Source of the DNA: an uncultured Oscillospiraceae bacterium
Lineage (GTDB): Bacteria; Bacillota; Clostridia; Oscillospirales; Oscillospiraceae
Reading direction: 5' to 3'
Length of the DNA: 12,007 nucleotides
Assembly (NCBI GenBank): GCA_934661715.1
Contig: CAKUJL010000032.1
Location: forward strand, 1-12,007
The notes beneath the pieces are model-generated. The model worked only from the letters and a program-made list of their open reading frames with translations. It did not search any database and was not told where the DNA came from. Of this stretch, positions 1 through 6,298 are shown piece after piece. The position numbers and the translations under genes were made by a program. The first letter of the stretch is position 1; each line of letters begins with the position of its first letter.

Positions 1-995
1 CGAAGCGCTATGTGAACGAACGTGCCGGGAGTCTGACGAACGGGGCTCTGCGCGCCCTTGTCCGCGGAAAGGGCACACTCAAAGCGCCGAAGGACCTCGC
101 GACGAAGTACTCCCATCCGCAGGAGCTTGTGGAGCTGCTGCGCGAGAATCTGGGGGATAACGAGCTCGAAGCGTTTTTGAAGGCGGACAACGAGACGGTG
201 CCGACGTGCTTGCAGGTCAACACCCTGCTTGCCAACCCGATGGAGGTCGAGGCGGTCTTTACCGCGCTGCAAATTCCGTTTACGCGGCATCCGTGGCTGC
301 CCGGCTGCTATCTCGTCAGGGGGACGGGGAGCATTGCAAATCTGGAGCTTTTCAAGTCCGGCCGTGTTTACGTGCAGGACCCGTCGGCAAAGCTTGCCGC
401 GATGGCGGCGGGCGTGCAGCCGGGGATGGACGTTCTGGATGCCTGCGCGGCTCCGGGCGGCAAGAGCTTCGCGGCGGCCATCGCAATGGAAAACCACGGC
501 AGCATCACCTCGTGCGATATCCACGAGCGGAAAATTTCCCTCATCGAAAAGGGCGCCGAGCGGCTGGACATCAAGATTCTGCACGCGCAGCAGGCAGACG
601 CTTCAAAATACCGCGCGGAATTCGCGGGCCGCTTTGACGTTGTCCTCGCGGACGTTCCGTGCTCGGGCCTCGGCGTCATCCGCAAAAAGCCCGATATCCG
701 CTACAAGGACCTCGCACCGACAGAACAATTACCGGCGTTGCAGCTGGCGATTTTAGAGAACGTGAGCCGGTACGTAAAGCCTTGCGGCGTGCTCGTCTAC
801 AGCACGTGCACAATTCTGAAGCGCGAAAACGAAGGCGTCGCACAGGCGTTTTTGAAGGCGCATCCGGAATTTACGCAGGAGCCGTTCGCGGCTCCTGAGA
901 AGCTGGAGGCCGGAAACGAGGGCATGCTGACGCTTCTGCCGCATAAGCACGAAGCAGACGGCTTTTTCATCTGCCGCATGAGGAAGCAGGCATGA
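1..995 (+). CDS. rsmB: 16S rRNA (cytosine-C5)-methyltransferase RsmB, 5' end missing
   Basis: SAM-dependent enzyme that makes m5C (position 967, E. coli numbering) in 16S rRNA in the cytoplasm. The reading frame is open to the left edge (codons in phase from base 3). The first residues, KRYVNERAGSLTNGALRAL, resemble the end of the family's N-terminal NusB-like RNA-binding domain (usual pattern FVNgvLR), so roughly 100 residues lie outside and the GTG at 12 is internal, not the start. Visible family motifs: YSHP/LQVNT linker; SAM-binding motif I LDACAAPGGK (nt 435-464); motif IV DVPCSGLG with the Pro-Cys at 657-662; motif VI VYSTCT with the catalytic cysteine at 807-809. Both conserved cysteines of the RNA m5C methyltransferases are present. 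The TGA stop overlaps the rlmN start (ATGA at 992-995), implying translational coupling. The rsmB-rlmN-prpC-prkC order matches Bacillus and Clostridia. Identification is secure; only the length is incomplete. Confidence 0.95.
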   Translation, partial: KRYVNERAGSLTNGALRALVRGKGTLKAPKDLATKYSHPQELVELLRENLGDNELEAFLKADNETVPTCLQVNTLLANPMEVEAVFTALQIPFTRHPWLPGCYLVRGTGSIANLELFKSGRVYVQDPSAKLAAMAAGVQPGMDVLDACAAPGGKSFAAAIAMENHGSITSCDIHERKISLIEKGAERLDIKILHAQQADASKYRAEFAGRFDVVLADVPCSGLGVIRKKPDIRYKDLAPTEQLPALQLAILENVSRYVKPCGVLVYSTCTILKRENEGVAQAFLKAHPEFTQEPFAAPEKLEAGNEGMLTLLPHKHEADGFFICRMRKQA

Positions 996-2026
996 AGCAG
1001 GACCTCAAATCGATGACGCTTCCCGAGATGGAAGCGGCGTTCCAAGAACTTGGAGAACCGAAATTCCGGGCAAAGCAGGTCTTTGTCTGGCTCCATAAGG
1101 GCGCAACAAGCTTCGACGAGATGACAAATCTCTCCAAGCCCCTTCGCGCGAAGCTGGATGCGCTCTATGCGATCACCGCGCCCAAGATCGCACGCAAGCA
1201 GGTCTCCAAAAAGGACGGCACGATCAAGTATCTCTGGCAGCTGTCTGACGGCAACTGCGTCGAGTCGGTCGTCATGCAGTACCACCACGGAAACACGGTC
1301 TGCATTTCCTCCGAGGTCGGCTGTCCGATGGGCTGCAAATTCTGCGCGTCGACGCTCGGCGGGCTTGTGCGGCGGCTGAAGCCGTCGGAATTACTCGATC
1401 AGGTGCTCTTCAGCCAGCTCGATTCCGGGCTCGACATTTCGAACATCGTCCTCATGGGCATCGGAGAGCCGCTGGATAATTTCGACGCTGTCATGCGCTT
1501 TCTGGAGCTGGTGAACAGTCCGGATGGGCTCAATATCGGTATGCGGCACATCAGTCTGTCTACCTGCGGGCTTGTCGATAAAATCCGGCTGCTGGCGGAA
1601 AAGAAATTGCAGCTGACGCTCTCTGTCTCTCTTCATTCGCCGGACGACGAGTCGCGAAACAAAATTATGCCCGTCAACAAGCGCTGGAATGTGGAAGAAC
1701 TTCTTTCTGCGTGCCGCGATTATTATGAGATCACCGGCCGGCGCGTGTCTTTTGAGTACACGATGATCTCCGGCGTCAGCGATAGTCCCGAGCAGGCGGA
1801 GCTTCTTGCCAGAAGGCTCTCCGGCATGGGGGCGCACGTCAACATGATCCCGCTCAACGACGTCAAGGAGACGGGACTTCACACGAGCTCGCGCGAGGCC
1901 ATCGCGCGTTTTCAGAAAATTCTCGAGTCGCACGGCATCACCGCGACCGTCCGCCGCACGCTCGGCAGCGATATCGACGCCTCCTGCGGGCAATTGCGTC
2001 GAAAATTTGAACAAACGAACGATTAG
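992..2026 (+). CDS. rlmN: Dual-specificity 23S rRNA A2503 / tRNA A37 C2-methyltransferase RlmN
   Basis: Radical-SAM enzyme that methylates C2 of A2503 in 23S rRNA and of A37 in some tRNAs, at the peptidyl-transferase centre and the decoding site respectively. The 344 residues match normal family length. An N-terminal helical domain (about 1-75) leads into the radical-SAM core; the 4Fe-4S cluster motif CxxxCxxC is at C111, C115 and C118 (CPMGCKFC). The two mechanistic cysteines are also present: C104, seven residues before the cluster (as E. coli C118), and C332 in DIDASCGQL (as E. coli C355, the methyl carrier). Other hallmarks are GIGEPLDN and SLHSPDDESRNKIMPVNK. The start ATG overlaps the rsmB stop by four bases, so no separate ribosome binding site is needed. 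RlmN rather than Cfr is favoured by the syntenic position next to rsmB and by the RlmN-type C-terminus. Nothing about the gene is unusual. Confidence 0.96.
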   Translation: MKQDLKSMTLPEMEAAFQELGEPKFRAKQVFVWLHKGATSFDEMTNLSKPLRAKLDALYAITAPKIARKQVSKKDGTIKYLWQLSDGNCVESVVMQYHHGNTVCISSEVGCPMGCKFCASTLGGLVRRLKPSELLDQVLFSQLDSGLDISNIVLMGIGEPLDNFDAVMRFLELVNSPDGLNIGMRHISLSTCGLVDKIRLLAEKKLQLTLSVSLHSPDDESRNKIMPVNKRWNVEELLSACRDYYEITGRRVSFEYTMISGVSDSPEQAELLARRLSGMGAHVNMIPLNDVKETGLHTSSREAIARFQKILESHGITATVRRTLGSDIDASCGQLRRKFEQTND

Positions 2027-2046
2027 AACAAACAGGAGGGACGACC

Positions 2047-2778
2047 ATGCAGCTTTGGGGACTGACCGATCCGGGCAATCTGCGGGAGCAGAATCAGGAT
2101 TCGTTTGCCATGGAATCGTTTGCGCGGGACCGTTCGCTGATGATCGTCTGCGACGGCATGGGCGGGGCCAAGTCCGGAAACGTGGCAAGCAAGCTGGCCG
2201 TCGACGTGTTCACCGACGAGGTGCGCCGGTGCCAGAAGGCGGGGCTCACGGCGGAACGCGCGGCGGAAATTCTGCGCGGGGCGCTGGAGCTTGCCAACAA
2301 GGCGGTTTTTGAGCAGGCGCAGGTGAGCGACGATTTTACCGGCATGGGCACGACGCTTGTCGCGGCGCTCATCGTCAAGGACACCGCCGTCATTATCAAC
2401 GTCGGAGACAGCCGCGCGTATCTTTTTACGCAGGAGGGCGTGAAGCTTCTGACGGTCGATCATTCGATCGTCGAGTTCATGGTCCAGCGCGGCGAAATCA
2501 CGCAGGAGCAGGCCAAGAACCATCCGGGCAAGAACGTCATCACCCGGGCCGTCGGCACCGAGGCGCACGTGGAAGGGGATATCTATTTCCAGAAGCTGCA
2601 CAGAGACGACTGCCTGATTCTCTGCTCCGACGGCTTATCAAACGTGATGGCCGATCAGGAGATGCTTTTTGAAGTGGCGCACGGCGTGCGCAAGAGCGAT
2701 TGCTGCCAGCGGTTGCTGCGCATCGCAAAAAACCGCGGCGCACCGGACAATGTGACGGTTGCGATGGCGCTGGTGTAG
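2047..2778 (+). CDS. prpC: PP2C-family serine/threonine phosphatase PrpC (Stp)
   Basis: Metal-dependent (Mn/Mg) PPM phosphatase that reverses phosphorylation by the PASTA kinase encoded next to it. The 243 residues are the compact bacterial catalytic domain alone, with no membrane segment. Visible PP2C motifs in order: NQD (D18), CDGMGG (D36, G37), GMGTT (99-103), GDSRAYL (120-126), DHSIVE (138-143), ITRAVGT (165-171), CSDGLSN (D195) and GAPDNVTV (D234, N235). These aspartates form the binuclear metal site. The start is set by an AGGAGGG at 2034-2040, six bases before the ATG. It follows rlmN after 20 bases and is followed by prkC after 15, so the kinase-phosphatase pair is made together. The family's known substrates include the kinase itself, the GTPase RsgA/CpgA and elongation factors; which apply here cannot be read from sequence. 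Confidence 0.95.
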   Translation: MQLWGLTDPGNLREQNQDSFAMESFARDRSLMIVCDGMGGAKSGNVASKLAVDVFTDEVRRCQKAGLTAERAAEILRGALELANKAVFEQAQVSDDFTGMGTTLVAALIVKDTAVIINVGDSRAYLFTQEGVKLLTVDHSIVEFMVQRGEITQEQAKNHPGKNVITRAVGTEAHVEGDIYFQKLHRDDCLILCSDGLSNVMADQEMLFEVAHGVRKSDCCQRLLRIAKNRGAPDNVTVAMALV

Positions 2779-2793
2779 AAAGGGGGTCGAGGT

Positions 2794-5073
2794 ATGGATC
2801 AATATATCGGAACATTGCTGGATAACCGCTATGAAATTCTCGAGGTCATCGGAACGGGCGGCATGGCCGTGGTCTACAAGGCCCGGTGCAACCGTCTCAA
2901 CCGCCTCGTCGCCATCAAGGTGCTCAAGCAGGAGCTCTCGCAGGACGAGGAGTTCCGCCGCCGCTTCCACGCCGAGTCGCAGGCCGTCGCCATGCTCTCA
3001 CACCCGAACATCGTGAGCGTGTACGACGTGTCGCACTCGAATAATTTAGACTATATCGTCATGGAGCTCATCGAGGGCATCACGCTCAAGCAGTACCTCG
3101 AGCAGAAGGGAAAGCTCAACTGGAGAGAAGCGCTCCATTTTACCACGCAGATCGCAAAGGCGCTCGAGCACGCGCACTCGAGGGGCATCATCCACCGCGA
3201 TATCAAGCCCCACAACATCATGATTCTCAAAGACGGCAGCGTCAAGGTCGCAGATTTCGGCATCGCCCGCATTTCGTCGGCGCAGAATACGCTCACGCGC
3301 GAGGCTCTGGGGTCGGTACACTATATTTCTCCCGAGCAGGCCAAGGGCGGCAAGGTCGACTACCGGTCGGATCTTTATTCCCTCGGCGTCGTCATGTACG
3401 AAATGCTCACCGGACGGCCGCCTTTTGACGGCGATACGCCCGTTTCCGTCGCCATTCAGCACATCAACGCCAAGCCCGTCATGCCGCGCGAGCTCTGCCC
3501 CGACATCCCCGAAGGACTCGAGCAGATCACCATGCACGCGATGGCGGCGGATATCTCCAAGCGCTATCCGTCGGCGACGAGAATGCTGGCCGATCTGGAG
3601 ATTTTCCGGAAAAATCCGAACGTGGTGTTCGATTTTACCGACGATCAGGACGCGTTCGACGTTGAGCGGCTCATCAACGACCCCGAGTATCTGCCGGACA
3701 GTCTGCCGCGCCGCGAACGAAAGCAGCCGTCTCGCGTTTTCATTCCGCAGAAAAAGCCGCAGCCCGCGCCGCAGCCTGTAAGCCAGAACGCCAAAAAGGG
3801 CGCAAACGTCGCGCTCACGGCGGGCATCGTCTGCATCGTGCTGGCCGTGCTCGGCATCGGGTATTTCCTGTATTCGTATTTCTTCTCCGACCTTTTCAGC
3901 CGCACCGAGGAAGTCGAGGTGCCGCAGCTGGTCGGGCAGTATTTTGAAAACTTCGACCAGAACCAGTACCCCGACCTCACCTTCGAGGTCACCGACCGGC
4001 GCTCGAGCGACGCCTATGAAAGCGGCTACGTCATCGAGCAGAGCGTGAACGCGGGCACGATGGTGAAGGCCGGCTCGACGATCTCTCTCACGCTTTCGAC
4101 CGGCATTGTAAGCAACGCCATGCCGAACCTTGTCAATATGCCGCTGGAAAATGCGCAGGACTATCTGAGCTCTCTTTCCATGACGCTCGACATTTCCGTC
4201 GACTATGAGGAAAGCGACGTCTTTACCGCGGGGTATATCATCCGGACGAGCCCCGAGCGCGACGAACCGCTCACCGACGGGCAGAGCGTGACGCTGGTCG
4301 TGTCGACGGGCGTTCCGGTGGAGCTCGTGAAGGTGCCGACGCTCATTGGCAGCGACATTGAAGACGCCATCGCGACCATCAAGCAGGCCGGACTCGGCGA
4401 CGGCATGATCAAGTATGTTGACAGCGACCTTCCTGAAGGCACGGTCACGTTCCAGTCCATCGACGCCGAGACCGAGGTCAAGGCCGGGACGGTCATCAAT
4501 CTACAGGTCTCCAAGGGCCCCGAGCAGGCGCAGGAGCCGTTTATCCGCACGCTGTCGCAGGACGCGACGGTCGAAACGGGAGACAGCTTGAGCCTTCAGG
4601 TCAAGGCCGAGGTGTCGGACGACGGCGAGCTCACCTACGCGTGGTATGTCTCAACGTCCGGCAATGTCGCGGACGCGTCGCTCGTCTCGCGCAGCGCAAA
4701 GGACAACACCACCTGCGAGGTCGATACCAGCAAGGCAGGCGTCTGGTACTATTTCTGCAAGATCGTCAACACCCTGGGAGAGAGCCACACGACGACGAAC
4801 ACGCAGATGATCCGCGTCGAGGTCACGCAGAAGGTCGAGCCTGTTTTAACGGAAATCTCCGTGAAGATGCCGTCTTCGCGCGGAACGTTTGAGGTTCTGG
4901 TGAAGGTGGACGGCGAGACGCAGTCCGGGCCCTTTATGATCGACATGGACGAAGAGCCCAGCCGCTCGATTCGTTTGCAGGTCGCGGGAAGCGGCACGCA
5001 GACGGTGGACGTATATGTAGACGGCGTTCTCTATGAGACGCAGGAAATCGATTTTGACGCGCTGATGTCATGA
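2794..5073 (+). CDS. prkC: PASTA-domain Ser/Thr protein kinase PrkC with C-terminal Ig-like region
   Basis: Membrane-spanning Hanks-type kinase that senses muropeptides or lipid II through external PASTA repeats and phosphorylates cytoplasmic targets controlling growth, wall synthesis and spore germination in Firmicutes. Kinase domain about 10-270: glycine loop GTGGMA (20-25), lysine K42 in VAIK, catalytic HRD (D136) with N141, DFG (154-156), activation loop with T166 and T168, and SPEQAKGG. A basic, Pro/Gln-rich juxtamembrane linker (about 303-335) precedes one membrane helix (about 338-360). Outside are three PASTA repeats (about 374-437, 441-506 and 512-576). An Ig-like segment (about 583-678) follows, with cysteines C641 and C655 and a Trp at 617. 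A final unassigned beta-rich piece (about 685-757) completes the 759 residues. S. aureus PrkC also ends in an Ig-like domain, but many relatives stop at PASTA. An AAAGGGGG (2779-2786) lies upstream of the ATG. The stop overlaps rsgA (ATGA). Confidence 0.95.
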   Translation: MDQYIGTLLDNRYEILEVIGTGGMAVVYKARCNRLNRLVAIKVLKQELSQDEEFRRRFHAESQAVAMLSHPNIVSVYDVSHSNNLDYIVMELIEGITLKQYLEQKGKLNWREALHFTTQIAKALEHAHSRGIIHRDIKPHNIMILKDGSVKVADFGIARISSAQNTLTREALGSVHYISPEQAKGGKVDYRSDLYSLGVVMYEMLTGRPPFDGDTPVSVAIQHINAKPVMPRELCPDIPEGLEQITMHAMAADISKRYPSATRMLADLEIFRKNPNVVFDFTDDQDAFDVERLINDPEYLPDSLPRRERKQPSRVFIPQKKPQPAPQPVSQNAKKGANVALTAGIVCIVLAVLGIGYFLYSYFFSDLFSRTEEVEVPQLVGQYFENFDQNQYPDLTFEVTDRRSSDAYESGYVIEQSVNAGTMVKAGSTISLTLSTGIVSNAMPNLVNMPLENAQDYLSSLSMTLDISVDYEESDVFTAGYIIRTSPERDEPLTDGQSVTLVVSTGVPVELVKVPTLIGSDIEDAIATIKQAGLGDGMIKYVDSDLPEGTVTFQSIDAETEVKAGTVINLQVSKGPEQAQEPFIRTLSQDATVETGDSLSLQVKAEVSDDGELTYAWYVSTSGNVADASLVSRSAKDNTTCEVDTSKAGVWYYFCKIVNTLGESHTTTNTQMIRVEVTQKVEPVLTEISVKMPSSRGTFEVLVKVDGETQSGPFMIDMDEEPSRSIRLQVAGSGTQTVDVYVDGVLYETQEIDFDALMS

Positions 5074-5948
5074 TGGAAAACAGAATTATCAAGGCCCTGA
5101 GTGGGTTCTATTATGTAGCCACGGCGGAGGGCGTCGTTGAGTGCCGCGCGCGCGGCCGGTTCCGCAAGGAGGGGATATCTCCTCTGGTCGGCGATTTTGT
5201 GACGATCTCCAGAAGCGGAAAATCGGGCACGGTGGAGGAAATTCTGCCGCGCAAAAACAGCTTCATCCGCCCTGCGGTCGCAAACGTCGACATTCTGGTG
5301 CTGCTGGCCTCGTGCGCCATTCCGCAGACCGAGCCGTTTTTAATTGACCGGGTGCTTGCCATCGCGGGCCAGCAGGGCGTGGAGCCACTCATCTGCGTCA
5401 ACAAAAACGATCTCACGCCGGGAGAAAGCCTTGCCGGGATCTACAGACGCGCGGGCTTTCGCGTCATCGTGACGAGCGCGGAAACAGGAGAAGGCATGGA
5501 CGAGCTGCGTGCGGCGATCGCAGGACGGCTTTCGGTCTTCACCGGAAACTCCGGCGTCGGAAAGTCCAGCATTCTGAATAAGCTCTGCCCCGAGCTTCAT
5601 TTAGCCGTGGGCGAGGTCTCGGAAAAGCTGGGCCGCGGCCGCCACACGACAAGGCATATTGAACTCTACGCCCTTGGAGGCGGCACGTTTGTTGCCGACA
5701 CGCCCGGCTTTTCATCCTTTGACACCGAGCGGATGGACCTCGTTCTCAAGGAGCAGCTTCAGTACGCGTTTTCTGATTTCGCGCCGTTTCTCGGCAAGTG
5801 CCAGTTTCCCGACTGCGCCCATCTGAAAGAGCCCGGCTGCGCCGTCCGCGCCGCATTGGAGCGGGGAGAAATAGAGCCCACGCGCTACGAAAGCTATAAG
5901 CGGCTCTACGAGATGGCCAAGGAGATCAAGCCCTGGGAGCTCAAATAG
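5070..5948 (+). CDS. rsgA: Ribosome small-subunit-dependent GTPase RsgA (CpgA/YloQ)
   Basis: Circularly permuted GTPase that checks late 30S maturation and is released by GTP hydrolysis; in Bacillus it is also a substrate of the PrkC kinase. At 292 residues it is the usual Gram-positive length. Order of parts: N-terminal OB fold (about 1-65), then permuted G motifs G4 NKND (111-114), G5 TSAE (135-138), G1/P-loop GNSGVGKSS (159-167), switch GRHTTR (190-195) and G3 DTPG (210-213), and finally a zinc site C244-C249-H251-C257. The start is ATGATG at 5070-5075. The first ATG forms the ATGA overlap with the prkC stop; the second, three bases on, is equally possible. It is the last gene of the operon, followed at once by a strong terminator. 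In Bacillus rpe and thiN follow here; they do not in this window. Confidence 0.95.
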   Translation: MMENRIIKALSGFYYVATAEGVVECRARGRFRKEGISPLVGDFVTISRSGKSGTVEEILPRKNSFIRPAVANVDILVLLASCAIPQTEPFLIDRVLAIAGQQGVEPLICVNKNDLTPGESLAGIYRRAGFRVIVTSAETGEGMDELRAAIAGRLSVFTGNSGVGKSSILNKLCPELHLAVGEVSEKLGRGRHTTRHIELYALGGGTFVADTPGFSSFDTERMDLVLKEQLQYAFSDFAPFLGKCQFPDCAHLKEPGCAVRAALERGEIEPTRYESYKRLYEMAKEIKPWELK

Positions 5949-5960
5949 GAGTCAGGCCAA

Positions 5961-5990
5961 AGCGCCCGCCGAAATTCGGCGGGCGCTTTT
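5961..5990 (+). terminator. Rho-independent terminator of the rsmB-rsgA operon
   Basis: An uninterrupted 11-bp GC-rich stem, AGCGCCCGCCG at 5961-5971 paired with CGGCGGGCGCT at 5977-5987, encloses a five-base AAATT loop. TTTT follows (5987-5990). It starts 12 bases after the rsgA stop and separates the ribosome/kinase operon from the sporulation genes. Confidence 0.92.
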
Positions 5991-6038
5991 CTGCATTTTG
6001 CAGGCACAAACAAGCCCCTCTCTGCGTAGACTGACACA

Positions 6039-6046
6039 GAGGTGAT
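6039..6046 (+). promoter_or_regulatory. Ribosome binding site for the 47-aa ORF
   Basis: GAGGTGAT is fully complementary to the 3' end of 16S rRNA over eight bases and ends four bases before ATG 6051. This is the main evidence that the small downstream frame is translated. A weak CTCTG/CAGAG hairpin (6020-6024 with 6037-6041) could partly cover it. Confidence 0.75.
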
Positions 6047-6050
6047 TTAT

Positions 6051-6194
6051 ATGTGTCTGCGGACGCAGCAGCTGCGGCTGTTTCTGCTGGGGCTCGGGAT
6101 CGGGCTTCTGCTGTCGTTTCTGGTCAGCACGTGGTTCTGGAAGCTGCTGCTGGCGGCAGGAATTCTCGCGGTCGCGATCTTAATGGACTGTTAA
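6051..6194 (+). CDS. Small hydrophobic membrane peptide, 47 aa, function unknown
   Basis: I do not recognise a named family. The frame runs ATG 6051 to TAA 6192-6194. The peptide begins MCLRTQQLRL and ends AILMDC. After a short basic head (R4, R9) there are two hydrophobic stretches, about 10-30 (FLLGLGIGLLLSFL then STWFW) and 32-44 (LLLAAGILAVAIL), separated by a single lysine. This suggests a hairpin of two short helices or one long membrane span. Cysteines are at positions 2 and 47. Support for translation: an excellent GAGGTGAT ribosome binding site, a position in the gap between a terminator and the next gene, and residue composition sensible for a membrane peptide. It lies 104 bases upstream of the SPOCS-LysM gene on the same strand, so a role in sporulation or the forespore envelope is possible, but that is inference. 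Similar tiny Gly/Leu/Trp-rich proteins are common hypotheticals in Clostridia, from memory. Confidence 0.7.
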   Translation: MCLRTQQLRLFLLGLGIGLLLSFLVSTWFWKLLLAAGILAVAILMDC

Positions 6195-6284
6195 TTTTCG
6201 GTATTCTTTTCGGAATAACCTTGTCCGTTTCAGCGTATATACTTCTAGGCGCAGGATGCGCGTCAAGCGCCTGCCAGAACGAAC

Positions 6285-6290
6285 AAGGAG
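6285..6290 (+). promoter_or_regulatory. Ribosome binding site fixing the sipL start
   Basis: AAGGAG lies eight bases before ATG 6299. The frame is open further upstream (to 6053), but only this ATG has a good site and gives the family-typical N-terminus MELVFEEQTI, so it is chosen over the longer readings. Confidence 0.85.
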
Positions 6291-6298
6291 TGAAGCAT

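Noticed and set aside
12..14. GTG 12 as the true start of a short RsmB
   Set aside because: The frame stays open upstream and the preceding residues fit the NusB-like domain of RsmB, so the gene is simply cut by the window edge.
1391..2188. A 265-codon minus-strand open frame opposite rlmN and prpC
   Set aside because: Shadow of two certain genes in GC-rich DNA; Arg/His/Asp-rich composition and no recognisable motif.
6053..6298. An 82-residue N-terminal extension of the SPOCS-LysM protein from GTG 6053, including a lipoprotein-like stretch near its end
   Set aside because: It overlaps the 47-aa frame that owns the ribosome binding site, has a low-quality Ala/Arg-rich composition, and the family N-terminus begins at ATG 6299, which has its own AAGGAG.
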